A stretch of 64,000 bases of DNA, taken from the NCBI GenBank assembly GCA_036346375.1, contig CM070515.1, forward strand, positions 9,322,423-9,386,422, written 5' to 3'. A program made the translations under genes and the position numbers. This DNA comes from Guadua angustifolia (taxonomy: Eukaryota; Streptophyta; Magnoliopsida; Poales; Poaceae). Under the pieces are notes generated by a model, which was given only the letters and a program-made list of their open reading frames with translations, did not search any database and was not told the origin of the DNA. This document shows positions 33,839 to 44,454 of the stretch, piece by piece (positions within the stretch are counted from its first letter, which is position 1; each line of letters starts with the position of its first letter).

Positions 33839-34089
33839 ATATCGACTCCGTCTCGCGGCAACGTGTGCGACGGCATGGGGCATATCACGGTCGCTTGATC
33901 TTGAACTCGGCGGCACCTTGGTCCGCGTGGGGCGGCGGCTTGAGTCCGACCGAGCGGAGGGCACACGATTCTCGAACCGCCTCTTGTCTGGTGACGGCCG
34001 CGCCACGATCATAGCCCATGGTTGTCCGAATCCGGATAAGTCGCGCTCGGTCAAACTTAGCGAAGAACGGGCCCTACCTCCAGCGGGAA

Positions 34090-34100
34090 TTGTTCGTCTT
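34090..34100 (+). promoter_or_regulatory. TATA-like box before the antisense gene
   Basis: TCTTTTATAGT lies about 165 bp upstream of the antisense gene's ATG (34262) in an otherwise GC-rich region. Confidence 0.35.
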
Positions 34101-34261
34101 TTATAGTCCCCAGGAGCCGCGCCGGGCTAACTCCTTCTCGCGTTTCACGCCCCTCGCTTCTTCATCTCCAAAAACCCGTCGTCCTCTCCGCGAGCTCCGT
34201 TGCTAGGGTTTGACACCGCCGCCACCTTCTGCTCCCGCGTCGCCAATATCGTCCTCAGGGA

Positions 34262-36815
34262 ATGTCGAATCCGCCTCCCCAGGGCTCCACCGCGCTGCCT
34301 CCGGCCCACGATTGGGTCCCTTCCACGCTGACGGAGGCACATTTGGACGCGATGGTCACCATGGGGGTGATGCCACCGGCGGCCCTGATCAGCGCCCGCC
34401 CGGCGTGCGGTGAGTTTTACCCCACCCCTCGCTCCGAGGAGATCGTCGTCTTCGAATCCTTCTTTCAGCGCGGATTTGGGCTCCCGGCCGACGGTTTCTT
34501 CCGCGGACTCCTCTCCTATTACGGTGTCGAATTGGTTCACTTGAACCCCAATTCCATCCTTCACATCGCCGTCTTCATCCATCTTTGCGAGGCGTATCTT
34601 GGGATTCGCCCGCATTTCAACCTCTTCCGCCACCTCTTCCTTCTCAAGCCCTTTCCGAGCAGGAGCTCGCCTAAGGAGGTCGGAGGCGCCGGCATCCAGC
34701 TGAGGGATGGGGCGAGGAAGATCTACTTCGCCATCCCTTTCAGGACGTCGAACAAGGGGTGGCACCGCGAGTGGTTCTATTGTGCCAACCTCGATCCTTG
34801 CCTTCCCCTTTTCCGAGAGCCCCGAGAGTGTCCCTTCTTGGACCGCGGTCCCACCCGAGCACGAGATGGGGCAAGTGAACGAACTCCTGCCTCGATCTCC
34901 AAATTGAAGGAGGCGGGCCTGACCGGCGTAGGGATCCTCTCCAACTTCGCCGTTCGCCGGGTGCAGCCCATTAAGGAGCGGATATTCTTGGGGTACGAGT
35001 ACCGGGAAGATGACCCGACACGGGAGGTGGCTGAAGCTATCGACCAGGAGTTACTCGTGTTTCGGATGAGTGACCTCCTGGCCCCGGATGTCACGATCCT
35101 CCCGCCCCACACTCCGAGCGCATTTTGCTTGACGAATCCTCCTCCCGTAGTGAGTGCTACGTCCTCATAACGGTTTTTCCGTCGGTCCGCCGTCCGGTTT
35201 CTAACTGGGTCCACTTTCTTGGTTTGCCGCAGGACCGGGTGGCCTTTTCCTCAGATCCTCCGCTCGCCTGCGCCTCTTCCTACCAGGGTGCCGCAGCAAA
35301 ACGCCCCGCCGAGCCCGCGGCGGAGGAACCGAGTGCCAAGAGGAAGGAGCCTGCCTCCGAGGGAGTCGCCGAGCGGGGGCCGTCGCCGATACGCCCCTCC
35401 GAAGGTCCGCCGTCCCGGAAGCCACTGGGCGCGTACATCAAGAAGTCGGCCTCTTGACCCCCCAGGACCCGAGCGGCCTCGGATCTATCCCCGAGCGGTT
35501 CAGCCACTCGGAAAGAGCCGAAAGAGAAGATAAGGAGGTCGGGCAGGTTAGTTTCTCCTTTTCTCCTTTGCTCCTCTTTCCTCGTCACGCACTCAAACTT
35601 TTCTTGACGATCAGGGCACCAAGGGCGGGGATCCCCCTGAAGGCCCCTTCGGCCGCACTCCCAGGTGGTGTGGGCGAAGAAGAAACCATTCTGCCGCCAT
35701 ACCCGGAGTCTGGCGGTGACGATTCTGCGTCGGGGCGAGCTGACGCTGGCCTGCCAGCGCTCGCCGAGTCCGATGATGCTAGGACAACCACTCCGCCTCC
35801 AGCGGGGGCCGCTGAGCCAACTGACACCAACCCCTCGCCACCCGTGGAGGAGATCCCGACACTGACCCGGCCGTCCGACTCTCAACCCTCCCCCCGGATC
35901 TTTTTTTGCCATGAGGACAAGTGGAAGGCTTTCGGCGAGGGGGACGAGAAGCTGAGAGAGGAACTTTACCTGAACGCTGTCAAGGGCGCCAAGCTGGTCC
36001 AGGTGAGCTGTCGTCTTTTCCTTACACTCACGGCGAGTGGCATATATTCCTCATTTTTCGGTGTTCTTCTAGGCGCTGGGGGAACGCTCCGAGGAGAGGG
36101 ACGCGCTCCTCAAGGAAATACTTCCCAAGGTGAGGGAGTTCGAGGAGTACGAGGCCAACTTGGAGCGTGTCCGGCGCGAGGGCGAGGTTAAGCGGCTGGA
36201 GCTTTGGACCCAAGTCCAAGCTCTGACCGAGGCGGTCCAAGGTGGGTGCTTCCTCGCCTTCTTGTTTGCCGACTTGGTTCTCATTGTTCCCCGGCTTCGC
36301 CTCTTGTTTCAGGCTTCCGCGATCAGGTCCAGGCGTTGCAAGACTCCAAGTCTCGGTGCGGCGACAACTCAGTGGCCGCGGAGCCGAGAGCATTATCGTG
36401 AATGATCCACCACCAAGGATTCTGAATCCCGAACTCTAGCCGACAATGCCCGGCTGTCGCAAGAGCTGGAAGGTATTTATCTCCTCATTCGGCGTCGCGT
36501 CCCTTGCGCCTGTAATGTCTCTTACGACAATCCTGTGGGTATGCAGCGGTCAAGAGGAAATCGCAGGAGCAGGTCGACGCCCTTAGGGAGGAGGTGAGGG
36601 CCGCTCGTGAGCTTCACGGCAAGTTTCGCGACTCCATCAAAGGGATGGTCGAGTTCCTGAGCCCCGGAGGAGCCGAGCCGAGTGGCGATGACGAGGCCCT
36701 TTCATTGCTGTCGGCGGGTCCTGAAAGGCTCAGGGCCCACATCCAGGAGACGTCGACGACAAGCGCCAGCCATCATGAAATCGCTCTATCCCGGGGTGGA
36801 GCTAGAGGCCATTAA
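34262..36815 (+). pseudogene. Antisense multi-exon gene of the gypsy element (putative gypsy-type transposon domain)
   Basis: Runs on the opposite strand to gag-pol, between integrase and the 3' LTR. Readable exons: 34262-35149, 35233-~35546, 35615-36002, 36073-36241, 36313-36472, 36547-36815, joined by GT-AG introns of 71-83 bp. Exon 1 (296 codons) carries the conserved block known from grass retroelements as the putative gypsy-type transposon domain (FESFFQRGFGLPADGFFRGLL, about residues 62-82; HIAVFIHLCEAYLGI; HREWFYC). The middle is low-complexity Pro/Ser/Glu; exons 4-6 form a charged coiled coil (REFEEYEANLERVRREGEV, SQEQVDALREEVRAARE). A stop at 35455 in exon 2, a frame change between exons 2 and 3 and a stop in exon 5 break it. 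The function of this domain is not known. Confidence 0.7.
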
Positions 36816-37234
36816 GGAGGGCTTTGCTGTCTGCCGATTTATGATCAAGCGCGCCCTTTTTGCGAAGTCCTGAGCGTGGCCTCCTCTTTGGTGGAGAATT
36901 TAGAGTTAGACCTTTAACGGATGCTTGCTTGGACTTGTAATTATTACTTTTCTTCTAACGCTGTTACTGCTGGTCATGAGTGGTCTCGCCATGCTTGAGA
37001 AGATTTTCCTGCGTCATGCGTTGCTGGCGCCTCGTTCAGCCCCCCGGTGCTAGTGGGTTTTAATCGCGGCCTCGGCGCCCGTGCGCTGTCAGGGGCACTC
37101 CAACTTCCTGTAATGGTACGGTTGGAGTCTGTTTGCCTTCGGCCTTGTATTTAAGGACGTTACCGCTACCGGAGCGATTGCCCATTCTTCTTGTTTCCGC
37201 GATCTTGTTTCTTCGCTTCTTTGGTGGCCTTCCG

Positions 37235-37510
37235 ATGGCATCTTCGTCAAGCTCCGATGCTTCTGAAGCCGCTCCGGCCTCTCCCTTGCCGCTGGTCTTC
37301 AACTTCAGGGATGATGATCCCGCCCCAGAGGTCACCGAGGAGGAGCTCTTGGCGGACTACGACCTCATCCTTGCGGAGCTGGCGGCGGAGGAAGAGGTTG
37401 CCGCCCGCGACGCTGCCGCCGTGGAGGTCTTCCTCGAGGTCGTTCCGGCCCTTGCTGAGGTCGCCGATGTCCTCGTGAAGGCCTTGGGCCGAGCCCGCCG
37501 TGCTGCGTAG
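37235..37510 (+). CDS. Second antisense ORF of the gypsy element, small acidic protein
   Basis: A 91-residue frame (MASSSSSDASEAAPAS...) rich in Glu, Asp and Ala with a probable helix (EEELLADYDLILAELAAEEE). A TATA-like TGTATTTAAGG lies about 90 bp upstream. It is antisense to pol and lies between the larger antisense gene and the end of integrase. No family recognised; could be a non-coding by-product, but acidic composition and position argue for a real retroelement ORF. Confidence 0.4.
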   Translation: MASSSSSDASEAAPASPLPLVFNFRDDDPAPEVTEEELLADYDLILAELAAEEEVAARDAAAVEVFLEVVPALAEVADVLVKALGRARRAA

Positions 37511-37930
37511 GTTTGAATGCTTTTAGGGAGGATTTTTGTAGAAAACATGCGATCAGACATAATGTTCGATCTTATGATGACATATATATATTATGGCCTT
37601 CTAGTTTTTATCCAAATGTGCAATGTCTTTTTGTCTGAATGTTTCGCACGACTGGCCTAGCCCCCGAGTGTATGGCCAATTGCTAGACATGTACTCAGGC
37701 AGCTATGCCCCATCGTTCGTAGCTTACTACTTAAGGTTAATGGTTTTAGAATTTGGTCATGATTACCAAGGAAAAAAGCAACAAGTTTTAGTCATGAAAG
37801 CAGGGGGTAAACGTTTGCATTCAGATACTGTTAGGTGATTGGTAGCCCCCGACTTACTGCTCACTTGAGAATCAAGTGAGTAGGAAGTCCAAAACGACTA
37901 AGATTACAACGATACAGTGGAATGCATATT

Positions 37931-39086
37931 TTAAGTGTAAAAGCGACGTAGCTGTTCTATGTTCCAGGTGTTGCCGAGTGCGACGCCATCTTCGCGTTTG
38001 AGTCGATAAGCTCCTGGGCGCACCATTTCGTCGATGATGTAAGGACCTTCCCATCCCGGGGAGAGCTTATGCTCGACTTTCTAATTCTTTCTAAGAACCA
38101 GATCTCCCTTAGAGAAAGCCCGGTCACGGATGTTTCGGTCGTGGTAGCGTCTGAGACCTTGGAGGTATTTGGCCGACTGGATGGATGCGACGTCCCTAGC
38201 TTCCTCCAGCTTATCAAGGTCTTCCAATCGGCTTTCCTCCGACTCGGCTTCTCTGTAGTTCCGAACCCGTTGGGATCTGAATGTCAGCTCGGTGGGCAGG
38301 ACCGCCTCCGAACCGTATACCAGGAAAAAAAGCGATCGCCGGTAGCCTCCGGAGAGTAGTTCTCGGCCCAGTCTGAAAGGCAATTCTTTTAACCACTGCA
38401 CACTGCGTCTGATTTGAGACGATCGAATATTCTGGCTTTCAGGCCTTGTAGCACCATGCCATTGGCCCGCTCAACCTGTCCGTTGCTCCGTGGATGCCCC
38501 ATAGAGGCGAAGCAGATCTTGATCCCGAGGGCCTCGCACTAGTCTTGGAATTCTTCACTTCTGAATTGGGCGCCATTGTCGGTGATAATCCTGTTTGGCA
38601 CGCCGAATCTGACAACGATCTCCTGAAAGAACTCTTTGGCCTTAACCGCAGTGATCGTTGCAACCGGCTTGGCTTCGATCCATTTGGTGAACTTGTCGAT
38701 GGCGACGAAGAGGAAGGCAAACCCGCCCTGGGTCTTTTTGAGTGGTCCGACAATGTCAAGCCCCCAGACCGCGAATGGCCAAGTGATCGGGATGGTCTGC
38801 GGCTCTCTTGGCAGATGTGAATTTGCCGCAAAATCGACAACTTCGACGCGTCGTCACGATTTCCTCTGCGTCTGTGACGGCAGTCGGCCAAAAGAATCCT
38901 TGCTGGTAGGCCTTGCCAACCAGAGTGTTTGACGCCGCGTGATGTCCACAGATCCCAGAGTGAATCTCTTTGAGGAGATCCCTCCCTTCTTGCTCCGATA
39001 TGCACCGCCTCAAGACCCCGGAGGCGCTTCTCCGAAAAAGCTCCTCCCCAACCACCGCGTAGCCTTTGCTTCGCCGTGCAATGCAC
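37931..39086 (-). pseudogene. gypsy pol: integrase
   Basis: The minus strand encodes the zinc-binding H-H-C-C region (IHSGICGHH...CRFC, about 38880-38990), the catalytic core with the three acidic residues (LDIVGPL near 38755, TDNGAQF near 38570, SNGQVERAN near 38470) and the C-terminal GPY-type region (WEGPYIIDEM), ending at TAA 37931-37933. An in-frame TAG in the core (about 38540) and frame changes disable it. Confidence 0.8.
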
Positions 39087-39265
39087 TCGGCTTGTACGCG
39101 GTCTTCGGGGAGTTCATCCCTCAGGAGATAGTCCAGGTAGGGCTTCGTCCAGTCGGGATTAACGACAAAGACCTCTGCCGATGACTTCTCCGGATCGCTC
39201 AGGCCCGTGGCGGCCGATACGGCTTGTGAAGTTCTTCTACGAAGACTCGTGGGGACTACGGCCGA

Positions 39266-40381
39266 TCAGGAGCCTAGCCTGGCGAGCTCGTCAGTTATCT
39301 CGTTGTCCCGGCGGAGCACGTGGGTGAGCTCGAGTCCGTCGAACTTATCCTCCAGCTTGCGCACCTCCTGGCAGTACGCCATCATGCTGTCGTCCACACA
39401 CGACCATTCTTTTTGCACTTGGTTGACCACCAGCTGGGAGTCCCCGCGAACCGTCAATCATCGGATACCGAACGAGATGGCGATGCGAAGCCCGTGTATG
39501 AGCGCTTCGTACTCGGCGGCGTTATTTGACACTGGAAAGTGGAGTTGGAGGACATATTTGAGCTTTTCCCCTGTCGGAGAGATCAGCACAACGCCTGCCC
39601 CCACACCATTCAATGTGAGGGAGCCGTCGAAGTACATTGTCCAGTAATCGAGGTTCTCCACAACTGCAGGTTCCTGCGTCTCAGTCCACTCGGCGACGAA
39701 GTCGGCCAGCGCTTGAGACTTGACGGCAGTCCGGGGCTTGAAGGAGATTTCGAACGCTCCGAGCTCAATTGCCCATTTGGCGATTCTGCCAGTAGACTCC
39801 CGATTGTGCAGTATATCCCCAATCGGAAAAGATGTCACCATTGAAACGGGATGCTCTTGAAAGTAATGCTTGAGCTTCCGAGAGGTGAGCAGTACCGCGT
39901 ATAAAAGTTTCTGCACTTGAGGGTACTGCCTCTTGGACTCGCCCAATGCTTCGCTGACGAAGTAAACCGGACGTTGAACTCTCTGCAAGTGTCCTTCCTC
40001 CTCCCTTTCCACTACAATCGCCGCGCTGACCACGTGAGTCGTGGCCGCCACGTCATCGCGAGAGGCTCTTACATTCTTTGGCGCGACCAAAACCGGTGGA
40101 GTGGTCAGGAGCGCCTTCAGGTCTTCAAAAGCTTGCTGTGCTTCAGGGGTCCATTGAAAGTCGCCCTGCTTCTTCAGGAGTTTGAAGAATGGCATTCCCC
40201 GACTGCCTAAGTGAGAGATAAACCGGCCGAGTGCCACCATACAACCTGTGAGCTTTTGGACGTCCTTTTGGCAAGTCAGCGGCTTCATCTTGAGGATGGC
40301 GTTGATTTTCTCGGGGTTTGCCGATGTTGCGGTGTGATATGATGAATCCGGCGGTTTTCCTGAGGAGCCCCGAAGACGCAC
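39266..40381 (-). pseudogene. gypsy pol: RNase H and second (archaeal-type) RNase H
   Basis: After the RT connection region (FQWTPEAQQAFEDLK) comes the ordinary gypsy RNase H (VYFVSEALGESKRQY), then a second RNase H domain (YFDGSLTLNGVGAGVVLISP, NNAAEYEALIHGL), which marks Tat-lineage elements. A stop after about 39458 separates its last part (VRGDSQLVVNQV...ITDELARLGS, 39457-39266). Confidence 0.82.
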
Positions 40382-41006
40382 TTTTCCGGGTTAAGCTTCA
40401 TCCGGAAGGCCCGTAAGCTCTCGAATGTCTCGGCTAGGTCGGAGGTGAGGTCTTCCTTCACTCGGGTCTTGACCATGACATCGTCTACGTATGCCTCCAC
40501 GTTGCGTCCGAGTTGAGTGTGAAAGCACCGCTGAATAGCGCGTTGGTAAGTCGCGCCAGCGTTTTTCAACCCGAATGGCATTGTGATATAGCAATACGCG
40601 CCGAATGGTGTGATGAAGGATGTCTTGATGCAGTCTTCTTCCTTGGTAGGATTTGGTGATACCGAGTATGCATCCAAAAACTCAAGAGTTCACACTTTCG
40701 GCGGTGGAGTCTACCACCGGTCGATCTGCGAGGCAAACCAAAGGGTCCTTAGGGCACGCCTTGTTGAGATCCGTAATCGGCCTTTACGCGCCAACTTTTA
40801 TTTTTCTTGCGCACAAGGACCGGATTCGCCAACCAGTCAGGGTGATACACTTCTTTTATGAATTTAGCCACCAGAAGCTTGGTAATCTCCTCTCTGATAG
40901 CATCGCGACGGTCTTGCGCAAACCGTCTGAGCCGTTGCTTGATGGGTTTAGCTCTACTGTCTACATTGAGTGAGTGCTCGATCACCTCCCTAGGGACACC
41001 GGGCAT
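40285..41006 (-). pseudogene. gypsy pol: reverse transcriptase
   Basis: LANPVLVRKKNKSWRV, SFITPFGAYCYITMPFGLKN and the catalytic YVDD box (EAYVDDVMVKT, about 40480) are all present on the minus strand but divided between two frames by a break near 40745. Confidence 0.85.
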
Positions 41007-41158
41007 ATCGGACGGCTTCCAGGCGAAGATGTCCCGGTTTGCCCGAAGAAAAGTGACGAGCGCCTCTTCCTATTTGGGATCGAGCCCAGTCCCAATTAGG
41101 GCGATCTGCGCCGAGTTGGACGGGTCGAGGATCACACGCTTGACTCCCTCATCAGGCT

Positions 41159-41776
41159 TCATGCCGACCGCTCGCTTGTGGTCGTAACAATCGCTTCGCC
41201 TTGCGAGAGGCGTACTTTGCTGATCCTCTCGGCCTCGGCGATGCCACCGCCTTCCGCCGGATCGCGGCTTTCCTGTCGCCGCATAAAGGATTGCTTGACG
41301 TCGCCCCGAACGGTAATGACGCCGTTCGGCCCCGGTATCTTGAGCGCGAGGTACGCATAGTGAGGAACAGCCATGAACCTGGCCAACCCCAGCCTTCCCA
41401 AGATGGCATGGTATGCCGTCTCGAAATCCGCCACCTCGAAGTTTAAGTACTCTGTCCGGTAGTTCTCCTTGGCTCCGAACGTCACTGGGAGCGTGATTTG
41501 CCCGAGTGGCACATTCGACGTCCCTGGGATCACCCTGTGGAATGGCGACGATCCCCGCTTTAGCTCGGAGCGCGGAATCTTCATATCATCAAAGGTCTTG
41601 GAGAAGAGGACGTTGAGCCCACTTCCTCCGTCGACCAGCACCCTCTTGAGCCTAACACCGCGTATGACGGGGTCCAGGACCAGAGGATATCTGCCTGGGA
41701 AGGGAATGCAGTCAGGGTGATCCGAACGATTGAAAGTGATCGGGATCTCGGACCACCTCAGGTATTGAAGGGTCAC
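41159..41776 (-). pseudogene. gypsy pol: aspartic protease
   Basis: A frame of about 206 codons with the retroviral-type protease motif VDGGSGLNVLF (about 41625) and the downstream YHAILGR motif, the usual pair in Tat-type gypsy elements. The frame itself is intact over this stretch but is cut off from RT downstream. Confidence 0.82.
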
Positions 41777-41819
41777 CGGCGTTATTGCGTTGATCTCCCG
41801 AGCGGTAAGCTTCTACTTC

Positions 41820-43578
41820 CGCTTGGACTCATACGCCGCCGAGCCCCCGTATATGTAATTGAGCTCTCGCTCGGTTACTTGGTAGTCGCCACCATCTTCC
41901 TCAGGTGGGTCCTGCTTCTTCGCCGCCAAGACTTGCCTTTGTTCGCCTATTCTTTGCTCTCGCGGGCGAACCTCTTCAGGGTGTAGCAGTCCTTGGCCGC
42001 GTGCCTTCCCTGAGGGTGGAAAGGGCAAATGGCATCCATTACCTCGTCGTAGCCACCACCCCGGGGACCCCGCGATCGAGCGCGCTCGGCCACCGCAATC
42101 AGCTCTCTAGGCCCACGCTTCCTGTCCTTTGGCTTGGAGGACTCGGCGGGGTCCTTTTTGTCCTTTTGCCGCGGCCGTCCTCCTGGCGCTCCGCCAGGGC
42201 GTCCGAGGCCGTGGCATAGCGATCAGCCAAGGCGAACATCTCCCTGACGGTGGTCGGTGGACTTCGGGACATTTTCTTGATTATGTCGGGTCGCCACCCT
42301 TCTCGAAGGCAATTATGACGATCGCCTCCAAACGCGTCGAACGGTATTCTTCTTACGCATGAAACGTCAGATGAACTCCCACAGGGACTCATTCTTCTTC
42401 TGATGGAGCTGGTACAGGTCCCATGTGGTCCTGAGCCTTCAAGGTGCCCCGAAGTTTGAGATGAATTGCTCACGAGATCGCCCGAGAATCGATGGAACCC
42501 GGCCGAGTCCTGTGAGCCAAGCTTGTCCGAGAGGCGAGCGTGGCCGCAGTAGTTTGCCATCACGTTACGTCGCCTCGCGCTTTGACCGCGAGGGCGTACA
42601 CTTGCAGCCATGCCTCTGGATCTCTTTCGCCATCAAACTTAACGATGCCCCTGGGGTTAAAACCATCGGGCCACACCACTCGGCGGAGCCGGGACGTGAA
42701 GGCGCAAACCCCGTCAATAGGCCCACAACTGCGCCGTCGAGGCGACCAACACAAGGGAGTCCTATCCCGGTGGTTTCTGTTGTCGCTCTCGGCCCGGCGA
42801 CCATGGCTCCCGTGGTTGGCGTGATCCTCACGCCGGCCGCCGCGATCGTCGGCCGCCGCCGCAATCGATGCCGGCGCTTCGTGCCAGATCCTCACGTCGG
42901 CGCCTCTCTCCTTCCTCTCGATCACGGCGCCTAGCGGTAAGATCGACGCGGAGATCTCGATTGAGGCTCCGGCGGGCGTCTTCGCCCCGACGGAGCTCCA
43001 CCGACCCTCTAGACCAAGCTTTTATGCATCCGACCGCTTTGCCACCGAGTGGCCGCAGCGGATCTGAGGCGTCTTCTCCGCAGTGCTTCATGGTTTCTTT
43101 GGACCGCCGCCCGTCACCATGGCTTTTACTTGAGCCACGATCGGGTCGCGAAATTTGTCTGGGCCGAGAATCGGCCCAAGAGTGTCAGCGGCGTCTTGAG
43201 GCGACGATGTTACTGCGCGGCGTGTGAAAGATCAACGATCTCCTTCTTCACCGCAGAACTCCTCGTTGACGCTCGCCCCGATCTTTGGAGGGACTTGGCG
43301 CGTTCTTCTCGCGCCGCACGATGTTGGCGGTCCGCCTCCGCCGTGTCCGCAGCATCTTGCTGATGCAGGGTGTCGGTTCGATCGTCTTCGATCGCAAAAA
43401 CCCCGCGGAAGGCTTCTTGGGTACGAACCGCACCGATGCCCCTCGATCCGGCCCGGAGCTCTGGTGAGAGAGCGAGCTTGCCGAAACTATCGGCGATGAA
43501 GTCCAGACTCCCAAAGCGGAAAATCTGGCTGGGAGCGAAAGAAACGGTGATCCCGTTGGGTGGTACCATCAGACTCAA
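41820..43578 (-). pseudogene. gypsy gag
   Basis: The minus strand has, across several frames, an N-terminal charged region (43578-43210), Arg-rich low-complexity sequence, the gag core (PRGIVKFDGERDPEAWLQVY, about 42600-42660) and a remnant of the nucleocapsid (CPFHPQGRHAAKDC, about 42000-42040). Multiple frameshifts (e.g. near 42440 and 42350) make it non-functional. Confidence 0.75.
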
Positions 43579-43599
43579 GGAGGGTGATCTTCACGCAGC

Positions 43600-43617
43600 C
43601 CCTACCTGGCGCGCCAA
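43600..43617 (-). other. Primer-binding site
   Basis: Minus strand TTGGCGCGCCAGGTAGGG starts just inside the LTR end (CATCGACA), the usual place for the tRNA primer site of grass gypsy elements. Which tRNA primes it was not determined. Confidence 0.65.
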
Positions 43618-43618
43618 C

Positions 43619-44162
43619 TGTCGATGGTTGTTACCGACAATGAAGAAGAGGGAGTGGGGCAAGGTGGAAGATCTAAGCCTGATGGTAAAGCAAGACACAA
43701 GAGATTTTTTACCCAGGTTCGGGCTCTCCAGTGGAGATAATACCCTAGTCCTGCTTTCGTTGTTTGAGTGTGTTGGTGTTCTTGGTTACAAGAGGCTCTC
43801 TCTCTTCTCTCTGTACAGGGTCCTCTCTCTATATACATCGGCCAGGGCATCCCCCGAGCACGGCTGGCGGAGTTGCTGGGGCGCAGCAGAGCGACAGAAC
43901 GGCAGAAGTGGTTGAGGACAGCAGGGAAGACCGTCCTGTAGCAGCCGACAAAGCACAGTGCCATGCAGAGCAGCGCCACCCTCTGCAGAGGTGCAGACGC
44001 TGCCTACCTACCCCCTGTCGCCCACGGCTCCCGCTCTTCTTTTCTTCTGGCGCGTTCAACACCTTCCAGAAGCTCTTCCTTTTGGCTTGGTTGGCCCGGA
44101 CCACCCTCATGGGCCGGTCCATTCGGCCCATGGACTAGACACCCGGTTTCATGATTCCCACA
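43619..44162 (-). repeat. LTR (middle; 5' LTR of the main unit)
   Basis: 544 bp, TGTGGG...CGACA on the minus strand. It is nearly identical to 32544-33081 over the last 260 bp but has clusters of differences at 43705-43735 and 43835-43885. It is followed on its right by a polypurine tract and 3'-noncoding sequence, so it is simultaneously the 3' LTR of a deleted upstream unit. Confidence 0.9.
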
Positions 44163-44454
44163 ATAGCCCCCGAGTGCTTCGAGACCGAGTCGTCCCCTGT
44201 GAGTTTGCCCTTTGCATTCTGCGGTTGTTTCTCTTCATTAAGTGGCTTGATGGGGAGGTCACGATGGACTCAATCTCCTTGACAGCTTCATCGAGTGCCT
44301 TCGGGCCGAACTCGCCTTGGCCTTGATAATCAATGTGCCTTCGGAATATTTCCTTGTTTATGGGCGCTCCTTGGCATGATGACGCCTACATCCGGTCAGG
44401 CCGGAGCATAGCGTGGCTCGTCACGGAGCGCGCCACCATTTGGCTCTGGGCCGA
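44163..44454 (-). repeat. Second copy of the gypsy 3'-noncoding region
   Basis: Matches 33082-33373 with only a few substitutions, including the polypurine tract and the start of the ~130-bp array, then is cut by the solo LTR. Confidence 0.88.

Noticed and set aside
34145..34765. Minus-strand 206-codon frame opposite the antisense gene
   Set aside because: It is opposite exon 1 of the recognisable antisense gene and has no retroelement motif.
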